From Microglena sp. YARC (Eukaryota; Chlorophyta; Chlorophyceae; Chlamydomonadales; Chlamydomonadaceae), in NCBI GenBank assembly GCA_022414725.1, contig CM039463.1:40515579-40579578 (forward strand): a stretch of DNA of 64,000 nt, in the 5' to 3' direction. Position numbers and translations under genes: made by a program. Position 1 is the first letter of the stretch; each line of letters begins with the position of its first letter. Of this stretch, positions 1-12,100 are shown piece after piece. Under the pieces are notes generated by a model. It did no database searches, was not told where the DNA came from, and worked only from the letters and a program-made list of their open reading frames with translations.

Positions 1-239
1 CAGCAGCACCACATCCACCACCACCACCATAAGTAGCAGTAGCAGATCAATGAGGAGGATGGGTAGAGCAGAGCAATGCGCCAGTCATCTCCCGCCAGCC
101 CCTGCATCAATACATAATGATCTACTTTAGTCAATAAATAGCAGCAGCAGCGGTAGTCAGTAGCATATCAAAGAGTACCACCACCACTCCCACTCCTCCC
201 CTTACAACCACTAGCACCACATAGCTAGGTATTCTTACC

Positions 240-892
240 AAATTATTTATGGCACCAGCACAGTTAAAGAGCACAGTGCCACCACCACCACCAACACTGC
301 CACCACCACCAACACTACCACCTCTACATAGCCAGGTATGCTTACCTTGTTGTTTATGGCACCAGCACAGTTCAACAGCACAGTACCACCACCACCACCA
401 CTCCTCCCCTTACCACCACTACTACCTCTACACAGCCAGGTATGCTTGTCTTATTGTTCATGACACCAGCACAGTTCAAAAGCACAGTGCCACCATCACC
501 ACCACCACTCCTACCATAACCACTACCACCTCCACATAGCCAGGTATGCTTACCTTGTTGTTCATGGCACCAGCACAGTTCAACAGCACAGTACCACCAC
601 CACCACCACTCCTCCCCTTACCACCACTACTACCTCTACACAGCCAGGTATGCTTATCTTATTGTTCATGACACCAGCACAGTTCAAAAGCACAGTGCCA
701 CCATCACCACCACCACTCCTACCATAACCACTACCACCTCCACATAGCCAGGTATGCTTACCTTGTTGTTCATGGCACCAGCACAGTTCAACAGCACAGT
801 GCCACCATCACCACCACCACTCCTACCATAACCACCACCACCACCACTCCTACCATAACCACCACCACCTCAATGTTGCCAGATGTGCTTAC
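240..892 (-). repeat. Minisatellite built from the 3' end of hydrolase exon 893-1063 plus its splice donor
   Basis: About six units of roughly 105 bp. On the minus strand each unit holds a degenerate copy of the last about 10 codons of the neighbouring exon ([10 protein letters not shown]) followed by a GTAAGC- or ACAAGC-like donor, then a (GGTGGT)-rich spacer. Copies sit near 250, 355, 460, 560, 665 and 775. Some keep the GT donor and others have lost it. They lie downstream of the real exon in the next intron, so they look like tandem copies of the exon/intron junction. Bases 1-240 are similar CCA/CAG-rich low-complexity DNA. Confidence 0.8.
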
Positions 893-1063
893 CTTATTGT
901 TCATGGCACCAGCACAGTTCAAGAGCACGGTGCCCTTCACCCTTTCTTGCGGTAGTGCTACATTGACCATGAGACAAGCAAAGCTTCCGAAAGAGTTTCC
1001 AATGAGGATGACAGGGGAGTCTATGAACTCGTCCATGAAGTCGATGATCTGGTCACGCCACAC
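893..1063 (-). CDS. Alpha/beta hydrolase exon with nucleophile elbow
   Basis: 57 codons, phase 0 at both ends. It lies between an acceptor (CACAG, complement of 1064-1068) and a donor (GTAAGC, complement of 887-892). It begins [10 protein letters not shown], carries [14 protein letters not shown] and ends [13 protein letters not shown] is the expected G-x-S-x-G elbow. Confidence 0.85.
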
Positions 1064-2143
1064 CTGTGTGCATAGCCAGGTCAGGGTGGTTGCGAATCTA
1101 TGTGCGTGCGCGTGTGCGTGTTTGGTGTGTGTGTGAGTGTGTGCACGTGTGTGTGTGTTTGGTGTGTGGTGTGTGTGTGAGAGTGTGTGCGCGTGTATGT
1201 GTGTTTGGTGTGTGGTGTGTTTGAGAGAGTGTGTGTGCGTGCGTGTGCATGTATGTGTGTGGTGTGTGTTTAGGTCATGATTTGAAGTTGATGATCTGGT
1301 CACACCACACATGTGTGCACAGCGAGGTCAGGGTGGTTGCGAATCTGTGTGCGTGTGTGTGCATGTTTGGTGTGTGTGGTGTGTAAACGTCACAAGTTGA
1401 AGTCTGTGACCTGGTCACGCCACACCTACGTGCATAGCGAGGTCAGGGGTTTGGGGTGGAGGGTGGTGGTGGTGGTGGTGGTGTAGGAGTAGGGGTAGGG
1501 GTAGGAGTAGGGGTAGGGATAGGGGTAGGGGGGGGGGAGGTGTGTGTGTGTGGGGGGAGGTTTTTCTGTGTTATTGTCTGTGTGTGTAAATCTACAAAGA
1601 TGGAAGGTCAGGGGGTGGGAGGGGGTGGTGTGGAAGGTGGTGTGGTGGTGGTGGGTATCTTACAAATATGCATACATTTCCTGGCTTGCATACATGTGTG
1701 TGTATGTGTGTTTGTTGAAAAAATGTAAACATATATCCCTGTATGTGTACATGTGTGTGTGTGTCGTACAAATATGTTTACATATCTTGGTATGTATAGA
1801 TGTGTGTGTGTATGTATGTGTGTGTGTGTGTGTGTGTCGTACACATACTCGTACATAAACCGGTTTGTATACATGTGTGTGTATGTGTGTGTATCTAACA
1901 AATATGCATACTTATTCTGGTTTGTGTACATGTGTGTATGTGTGTGTCGTATACATATGCACACATATACCGGTTTGTACACATGTATGTGTGTGTTGAA
2001 CAAATATGTATACATGTGTGTGTGTGTGTCGTTCAAATATGTATACATGTGTGTGTGTCGTACAAATATGTATACATGTGTGTGTGTGTGTGTGTGTACA
2101 AATATGTATACATGTGTGTGTGTGTGTGTTGTACAAATATGTA

Positions 2144-2174
<31 letters not shown>

Positions 2175-2291
2175 CGTTCAAATATGTATACATGTGTGTG
2201 TGTGTGTGTCGTTCAAATATGTATACATGTGTGTGTGTGTGTGTTGTACAAATATGTATACATGTGTGTGTGTGTGTTGTACAAATATGTA

Positions 2292-2322
<31 letters not shown>

Positions 2323-2336
2323 TGTTCAAATATGTA

Positions 2337-2380
<44 letters not shown>

Positions 2381-3143
2381 GTTCAAATATGTATACATGT
2401 GTGTGTTTGTGTGTGTGTGTCGTTCAAATATGTATACATGTGTGTGTGTGTGTGTCGTTCAAATATGTATACATGTGTGTGTGTGTTGTACAAATATGTA
2501 TACATGTGTGTGTGTGTTGTACAAATATGTATACATGTGTGTGTGTGTGTGTGTGTGTCGTTCAAATATGTATACATGTGTGTGTGTGTGTTGTACAAAT
2601 ATGGATACATGTGTGTTTGTGTCGTTCAAGTATGTATACATGTGTGTGTGTCGTACAAATATGTATACATGTGTGTGTATGTGTGTGTGTCGTACAAATA
2701 TGTATACATGTGTGTGTGTGTTGTACAAATATGGATACATGTGTGTGTGTGTTGAACAAATATGTATACATGTGTGTGTGTGTGTCGTTCAAATATGTAT
2801 ACATGTGTGTGTGTGTGTCGTTCAAATATGTATACATGTGTGTGTGTGTGTGTCGTTCAAATATGTATACATGTGTGTGTGTGTTGTACAAATATGGATA
2901 CATGTGTGTGTGTGTGTGTGTCGTTCAAATATGTATACATGTGTGTGTGTGTGTCGTTCAAATATGTATACATGTGTGTGTGTGTCGTACAACTATGTAT
3001 ACATGTGTGTGTGTGTTGAACAAATATGTATACATGTGTGTGTGTGTGTCGTTCAAATATGTATACATGTGTGTGTGTGTGTGTTGTACAAATATGTATA
3101 CATGCGTGTGTGTGTGTTGTACAAATATGTATACATGTGTGTG

Positions 3144-3179
<36 letters not shown>

Positions 3180-6100
3180 GTTCAAATATGTATACATGTG
3201 TGTGTGTGTGTTGTGCGTGTGTCGTTCACAAATATGTATACATGTGTGTTGTGTGTGTGTGTGTCGTCAATATGTATACATGTGTGTGTGTGTCGTTCAA
3301 ATATGTATACATGTGTGTGTGTGTTGTACAAATATGTATACATGTGTGTGTGTGTTGTACAAATATGTATACATGTGTGTGTGTGTGTGTGTGTGTGTCG
3401 TTCAAATATGTATACATGTGTGTGTGTGTGTTGTACAAATATGGATACATGTGTGTTTGTGTCGTTCAAGTATGTATACATGTGTGTGTGTCGTACAAAT
3501 ATGTATACATGTGTGTGTATGTGTGTGTGTCGTACAAATATGTATACATGTGTGTGTGTGTTGTACAAATATGGATACATGTGTGTGTGTGTTGAACAAA
3601 TAGTTACATTTGTGTGTGTGTGTGTGTGTGTGTCGTTCAAGATATGTATACATGTGTGTGTGTGTGTGTTCAAATATGTACATGTGTGTGGTGTGTCGTT
3701 CAAATATGTGTGTGTGTGTGTGTGTCGTTCAAATATGTATACATGTGTGTGTGTGTTGTACAAATATGTATACATGTGTGTGTGTGTGTGTGTCGTTCAA
3801 ATATGTATACATGTGTGTGTGTGTGTCGTTCAAATATGTATACATGTGTGTGTGTGTCGTACAACTATGTATACATGTGTGTGTGTGTGTTGAACAAATA
3901 TGTATACATGTGTGTGTGTGTGTCGTTCAAATATGTATACATGTGTGTTTGTGTCGTACAACTATGTATACATGTGTGTGTGAGTTGTACAAATATGTAT
4001 ACATGTGTGTGTGTGTCGTACAACTATGTATACATGTGTGTGTGAGTTGTACAAATATGTATACATGTGTGTGTGTGTCGTACAAATATGTATACATGTG
4101 TGTGTGTGTGTGTTGTACAAATATGTATACATGTGTGTGTGTGTTGTACAAATATGTATACATGTGTGTGTGAGTTGTACAAATATGTATACATGTGTGT
4201 GTTGTACACATATGTTATGTTTTGTGTGTGTGCGACGTCACAAATTGAGCGACTCAGTGTGGAGCGACTCAGTGTGAGTGACTCAGTGTGGAGAAGGGTG
4301 CATGGTAGTCACTGTTGTTTTTGTGTGCGACGAGTCACAAATTGAGCGACTCGGTGATACCCCTCCGTCCTGTAGCAAGTCCTATGAGATCAGCAGAGCA
4401 GGGTGCGTTATATGATATACTGGTGTGTGAGTCGTACAAATATATATACATGTGTGTGTGTGTGTGTGTGTCGTACAAATATGTATACATATACCGGTGT
4501 GTATACATGTGTTTGTCGTACACATAGGTATACATATACCGGTGTGTATACATGTGTGTGTATGTGTGTGTTGTACAAATATGTGTACATGAGTTTGTGT
4601 GTACATGAGTGTGTGTGTCGTACCTCCATGCTGTAGCCATCATCTAGCTTGGGCTTAGCAGAGGCTCCGAAACCGAGGAGATCAAGGGCGTACACCTGTG
4701 TCATGTGCAGCAAGCGGTACATGTAATGTCACACATCCCATATATTTTACATGCCACAAACTGCATACATATACATATACTATGTAGGTACTATATGTTT
4801 TTAGTTTGAATCGACTGCATATATATACATGTACTATATAGATAGTACCGGTATATGTTTTTAGTGTGAATCGACTGCATATATATACATGTACTATATA
4901 GATAGTACCGGTATATATTTTTAGTGTGAATCGACTGCAAATATATACGTTATATAGATACTATGTGATTTTGGTACGAATCGACTGCAACACGAATCAA
5001 CGGTGATGGTAGCTTGTCCAGTTGAGGTAGAAGACCGCTCTCTACCCGCGTACGACGGGTTCTCTTAATACCACGCCCCACCAGGCGTTATCATAACCTT
5101 TTTATAAGTATACTATATACATACTATATTTTTCAGTGTGAATCGACTGCATATATAAATGTACTACATACATCTACTATATGTTTTTAATTTGAATCGA
5201 CTGCAAATATGATATACCGTAGGCGCAGTATTAATCGGCAAGATTAAGAGTTGGCAAATGGCCTTTTTATTCATTTTTGATGTCTCAAAATATAATGGCA
5301 AAAATAACTTGGCAAACGTGATTTTTACTTGACCTGGGAATTTTGACTCAGGCTAAGACCTGGAAAACGTTTGGCAAATGGAAATTTGCCATTTTACATT
5401 TTCACATGTAACAAACTTGTGGCTGATGGGAGTATTCCATGTTACATTTTGAAAATAACTGTCTGAAAAAGTGATCCACTCAGGGTTTACAACAAAACCA
5501 ATAAGGTAGTTACCACCACAGTAAAAGTTCTTTCCATACAAAATGTATGGTAATTAACCCCACCCACAACCAGCCTCCCTCCCACGAGCTTTCATAGAGG
5601 GGGCCTTCTAATTTTCAGCGTGGAATGAAAGAATTGGGATTCGAGTAAGTACGAAGTTTTGCTGTACTGCCGAGGAGTACAGTTTGTTTGAATCGACAGT
5701 GTTGGATAAACTTGGCAAACGCCAGTCAGCTTTCGACCTACCCAGGTGGCTCAGACCTGGTATAATTTGGTTTGGCAAACGGTCGTTTGCCAACCCATTT
5801 GCCAATACTTCCTGCGCCTACGGTATACATATGCATATTCTATAAAGATACTATATGTTTTAGTGTGAATATACTATCTAGATACTATATGTTTTTAGTG
5901 TGAATATACTATCTAGATACTATATGTTTTAGTGTGCATATACTATCTAGATACTATATGTTTTTAGTGTGCATATACTATCTAGATACTATATGTTTTT
6001 AGTGCGAATATACTATCTAGATACTATATGTTTTAGTGTGAATATACTATCTAGATACTATATGTTTTTAGTGTGAATATACTATCTAGATACTATATGT

Positions 6101-9100
6101 TTTTAGTGTGAATATACTATCTAGATACTATATGTTTTTAGTGTGAATATACTATCTAGATACTATATGTTTTTAGTGTGAATATACTATCTAGATACTA
6201 TATGTTTTTAGTGTGCATATACTATCTAGATACTATATGTTTTTAGTGTGAATATACTATCTAGATACTATATGTTTTTAGTGTGCATATACTATCTAGA
6301 TACTATATGTTTTTAGTGTGCATATACTATCTAGATACTATATGTTTTTAGTGTGAATATACCATCTAGATACTATATGTTTTTAGTGTGCATATACTAT
6401 CTAGATACTATATGTTTTTAGTGTGAATATACTATCTAGATACTATATGTTTTTAGTGTGAATATACTATCTAGATACTATATGTTTTTAGAGTGAATAT
6501 ACTATCTAGATACTATATGTTTTTAGTGTGAATTACTATATAGATACTACAATTTTTCTATGTGAATATACTATAGAGACAAAATATTTATTTTGGTGTG
6601 AATCGACTGTACAGATACTATATTTATTTAATTGTGAATATACTATACCGGGAAGTTGCTCGTGTACTGCATGTCGGAATTGGGGCCTAAATGGGTCGTA
6701 AAAATTGTGTCGGGGTGGGGGGTGGGGGGGGGGGGGGCCGCTTGCAGAAATTTCCTCTGGTGAAAACTGTTAGAGGCCCAAACCTTACTCAGGACTCGGT
6801 CTTTGATAAAATTAAGCAGACCTTTGGCACAAGCTTGACGAGATCTTTCCGAATCCACACTTATTTCTGACAACGAGTAAATATGGAGGCGCGGTCCTCT
6901 AGATCCAAGTCGAGGCACCTGGCGAACTGGCAGATCCTCGTATCCTGGTCGAGACGGATTTGTAAATATCATCGTAACTTCTTCACCAGATGGAATCTGA
7001 CGAAGTTAAGCAGACCCATGTAACTGGTCTGACGAGAGCATTCCTGATCCGCGGTTGTTTTTGAGAGTGAGTTAATTAGTCGAGGTGGTGCTCGAGTAGT
7101 GACCTCCACAGGTTTTAAGCACACCAAGTGTGAAAGTTGGGCCAAACCAGAAACTCAGCATCTCCTCCCCAAACTTTTATAACTTCTGACTTGTGAGTGT
7201 TCACACATGTATCGCCCTAGCACATTTCTAGTCGTGGGTTGGGTTTTAGGTTGGGTTTTAGGTTGGGTTTTAGGTTGGGTTTTAGGTTGGGTTTTAGGTT
7301 GGGTTAGGCTGGAGAAGGTGTCTGCAGACAAAAATAAGGCGGCCCTGGCTGAGCTAGGCCCAGGATCTCTTGCTGAAGTGAGTTGGGTTGGTTCGGATGA
7401 CGTATGACATGACGGAATGGAACGAAAGGCGGCAATGATGGAGCTGACAGAAGCAAGTTAGTTACGCGACCGTTGGCTGACGTGTCGGGCTTCAATTTTT
7501 GTTTTCCTTCGGTCGGACAAACGGACAAATGGGTAAACATGGGGGCTCCCGCCCCCTTGAAGAGGGGGCTCCGCCAAAAAACTTCCTAAGGGCCCCTTGC
7601 TATACACATATATTTATTTTAGTGTCAATATGCTGTCTTTATCTATTTTAGTGTGAATAGATGTTCATACAGATACAGAGCCAGCATCCCCGATCCAAAC
7701 TGAATGGCTCAGTGGCAGAGCAACCCTGGAGAAAGATCGCAGCAGATGCGGGGTTTGAACCCCCTTGAGTGCGCTTGGGCCCGACCGGAGGGTAATTGAC
7801 CGGCACGGTAACTGGAATCTAGATGCGATGTCGGCTCGACTACCGCATACTTACGATCCGGTTCCCTTAATCCCACAGTGGCACGTCCTTCGAGGTCATT
7901 GTGACAATTCTTGGATGTTCAGATTTTCATTTTTCTAATAGAGCCTACAGAATCCTACAGTCTGGCAAGATCATCAAGACCAGTGAGTCAGTACAGGCCA
8001 CTAAAACCATACATACTGGCGATACCATACCCCCCCCCCCCCACCCCCTACACACCCCCCACACACACACACACACACATACCACCACCCATACTAGCAC
8101 ACACAAACACACACGCACACAAAAACGCACACATCCATCCATCCATCCCATCCATCCATCCATCCATCCATCCATCCATCCGCAACACACAAACACACAC
8201 CGCACACACAACGCCACACATCATCCATCCATCCATCCATCCATCCATCCATCCATCCGCACACACAAACACACACGCACACAAACGCACACATCCATCC
8301 ATCCATCCATCCATCCATCCATCCGCACACACAAACACACACGCACACAAACGCACACACCCATCCATCCATCCATCCATCCATCCTGCACACACAGAAC
8401 ACACACACACAAACGCACACATCCATCCCATGCCATCCATCCATCCATCCATCCATCCATCCATCCATCCATCCGCACACACAAACACACACGCACACAT
8501 CCATCCATCCATCCATCCATCCGCACACACAAACACACACGCGCACACAAACGCACACCCACACATCCATCCATCCATCCATCCATCCATCCATCCATCC
8601 GCACACACAAACACACACACAAACGCACACAAAAACCACACATCCATTCCATCCATCCATCCATCCTGCACACACAAACACACACGCACACAAACGCACA
8701 CATCCATCCATCCATCCATCCATCCATCCATCCATCCATCCGCACACACAAACACACACGCACACATACCGCACACATCCATCCATCTCATCCTCCATCC
8801 ATCCGCACACACACACACACGCACACAAAACGCACAATCATCCATCCATCCATCCATCCATCCATCCATCCATCCATCCATCCATCCGCACACACAAACA
8901 CACACGCACACAAACGCACACATCCATCCATCCATCCATCCATCCATCCGCACACACAAACACACACGCACACAAACGCACACATCCATCCATCCATCCA
9001 TCCATCCATCCATCCATCCATCCATCCATCCATCCGCACACACGCACACAAACGCAACATCCATCCATCCATCCATCCATCCATCCAGCCGCACACACAA

Positions 9101-12100
9101 ACACACACGCACACAAACGCACACATCCATCCATCCATCCATCCATCCATCCATCCATCCGCACACACGCACACATACGCAACACAAACCAACGCACACA
9201 AAACGCACATCCATCCATCCATCCATCCATACCATATCCGCACAAGAACAAAACACACACGCCACAAACCTATACATATATAATTGGTTTTGAACTTTAT
9301 TTTACTTGAAACTTTACCTGGGTTGAAATTTATTTTTTGAAGTATCGCACCTTGTTTGTTTTTGACAGTACTGCGATATTCTTCTTGTACTGCACGGAAG
9401 AAGATCCGAAACCGTGGATAAGAAGCACAGGCTGCCCACATCCTGCAGTCTGAGTGGTATTGGTGAAGATATTGTATAAGGTATTGGTGAAGAGAGTTAC
9501 AGTCCAGGGTTAGGCCAAATAGGCTACAGGGAATTGCCCAACCGTGGCAGGAAGGGCTTTAAAAAACCATTGATGAACTGAAACCCATACAATCGTTTTA
9601 CTGACAGGCCCCTTACATTACATTACATTACATTACATTACATTACATTACATGTTAAAGTCTACTTGACACCGCGAGGGTGTAAGAGACTCTGTGCTTT
9701 AAACGAAAATAAAAAGCACCCACAAAGCAAAAAACCCCATTACATCAGGGGCGTGTCGAGGACAAACAAACCAAACTCAAAAAGCCCTGAGTTCGTGCTA
9801 CACTTTTTTGTTTCCTGTCCACATCCTGCAGTCTGAGTGGTATTGGTGAGGAGTTTCGTGCTACACTTTTTGTTTCTGTCCACATCCTGCAGTCTGAGTG
9901 GTATTGGTGAGGAGTTCGTGCTACACTTTTTTGTTTCCTGTCCACATCCTGCAGTCTGAGTGGTATTGGTGAGGAGTTCGTGCTACACTTTTTTGTTTCC
10001 TGTCCACATCCTGCAGTCTGAGTGGTATTGGTGAGGAGTTCGTGCTGACACTTTTTTGTTTCCTGTCCACATCCTGCAGTCTGAGTGGTATTGGTGAGGA
10101 GTTCGTGCTACACTTTTTTGTTTCCTGTCCACATCCTGCAGTCTGAGTGGTATTGGTGAGGAGTTCGTGCTACACTTTTTTGTTTCCTGTCCACATCCTG
10201 CAGTCTGAGTGGTATTGGTGAGGAGTTCGTGCTACACTTTTTTGTTTCCTGTCCACATCCTGCAGTCTGAGTGGTATTGGTGAGGAGTTTCGTGCTACAC
10301 TTTTTTGTTTCCTGTCCACATCCTGCAGTCTGAGTGGTATTGGTGAGGAGTTCGTGCTACAACTTTTTTGTTTCCTGTCCACATCCTGCAGTCTGAGTGG
10401 TATTGGTGAGGAGTTCGTGCTACACTTTTTTGTTTCCTGTCCACATCCTGCAGTCTGAGTGGTATTGGTGAGGAGTTCGTGCTACACTTTTTTGTTTCCT
10501 GTCCACATCCTGCAGTCTGAGTGGTATTGGTGAGGAGTTCGTGCTACACTTTTTTGTTTCCTGTCCACATCCTGCACCTCCTGACACACCCCACTCCGCC
10601 ATACCCCACCCCGCCACACCCCACCCCAGCTCACCCCACCCGCCTGCCTTACCCCCCAACATGACTACACACACAAGATGGCACCCACCAGAGCATAGTG
10701 ATTTGAGGGAGGCTCAAGGCCCTGACCAATCACTATTACAAAGATTAAGCTGACGTTCATTATTGTGTGTGTTCCTCTCAACCATCATCATACAATTGTT
10801 TTACTGACAGGGCCATGAGTTTGTGCTAACAGTTTTTTTGCTTTTCTGTCCACATCCTGCAGTCTGAGTGTATTTGGTGAAGAGAATGTATCGAGTGTTG
10901 GTAAATATATTGTATCAAGTATTGGTGAAGAGAGTTAAAGTCCAGGGGTAGGCCAAATACGCGCAAGGGAATCGCCCAACCGTGACAGGAAGGGCTTTAT
11001 AAAAAGCATTGATGAACCCAAACAATCGAGTGGTAGTGGTGAAGATATTGTATCAAGCAGGTTAGTACATGACTTGCGCTATTGCACACTACGTTTTGGA
11101 GCCTGGCTGCGAGATTTATGCAACAAAATTAACTTCCTCTGGGCGCAGCGCGCTGATTTTCGTTTTCAGTTGAGTCAGAAGCACAACCCAGAAGGATGCA
11201 GTTGCGCTTTCGAAGCAGCACAAATAGACCAGGTGTAGCACCTTATTACTATGTATTGGTGAAGAGAATGCATGGAGCACTTTGTTTTTCTGCAACGCCT
11301 TGCCATTCTGCTGCTGCATGGCAACGCATGGGTCTGGCTAAACTAGTCAGAAAACGCCCCCTGACCCCCCCGGGCTACGCGCTTCTTGCTACACGGGGCT
11401 GGAGGGGCAGCGGGTCACACTGGGGTCGCACAAATGTGTGCGTCGTGTTGCGTTGTGGGTGTGAGTGTGGGTGTGGGTGCAGTGTGGTGTGGAGTGGTGT
11501 GGAGTGGTGTTGGGGTGGCGGTGTGTTGTGTTGTGGTGTGGGTGAGGGTGTGAGTGAGGGTGCAGTGTGGAGTGGAGTGGAGTGGTGCTGTGTGTTGTGG
11601 GTGTTGTGTTGTGTTGTGTAGTGTAGTGTTGTGTTGTGATTGTGGGTGCAGTGTGGAGTGGTGTGGTGTGGTGTGGTTTAGTGTGGAGTGGAGTGGTGCG
11701 GTGTGGGTGTTGTGTTGTGTTGTGTTGTGTTGTGTTGTGTTGTGTTGTGTTGTGTTGTGTTGTGTTGTGTGTCAGTGTGGGTGCAGTGTGGAGTGGTGTG
11801 GTGTGGATGTGGCGGTGTGGTGTGTTGTGGTGTGGGTGAGGGTGTGAGTGAGGGTGCAGTGTGGAGTGGAGTGGAGTGGTGCGGTGTTGTGTGGGTTTTG
11901 TGTTGTGTTGTGTCGTGTTGTCAGTGTGGGTGCAGTGTGGAGTGGAGTGGTGTGGTGTGGTGTGGTGTGGTGTGGTGTGGTGTGGTGTGGTGTGGTGTGG
12001 TGTGCTGTGGGTGAGGGTGTGAGTGAGGGTGCAGTGTGGAGTGGAGTGGATTGGTGCGGTGTGGTGTGGTGTGGTGGTGGAGTGGTGTGGTGTGATGTGG

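Noticed and set aside
1753..4277. Several open frames over 100 residues (to 653) on both strands, VYMCVCV and TYLYNTHTH type
   Set aside because: They are translations of the GT minisatellite. Frames stay open on both strands because the repeat lacks stops.
6643..6972. 109-residue minus-strand frame
   Set aside because: Lies in internally duplicated intronic sequence and shows no domain or splice links to the hydrolase.
7901..9441. 460-residue frames HPSIHPSI and reverse GWMDGWMDG
   Set aside because: Simple (CCAT)n/(CA)n repeat. Only 9351-9442 on the minus strand is a real exon.
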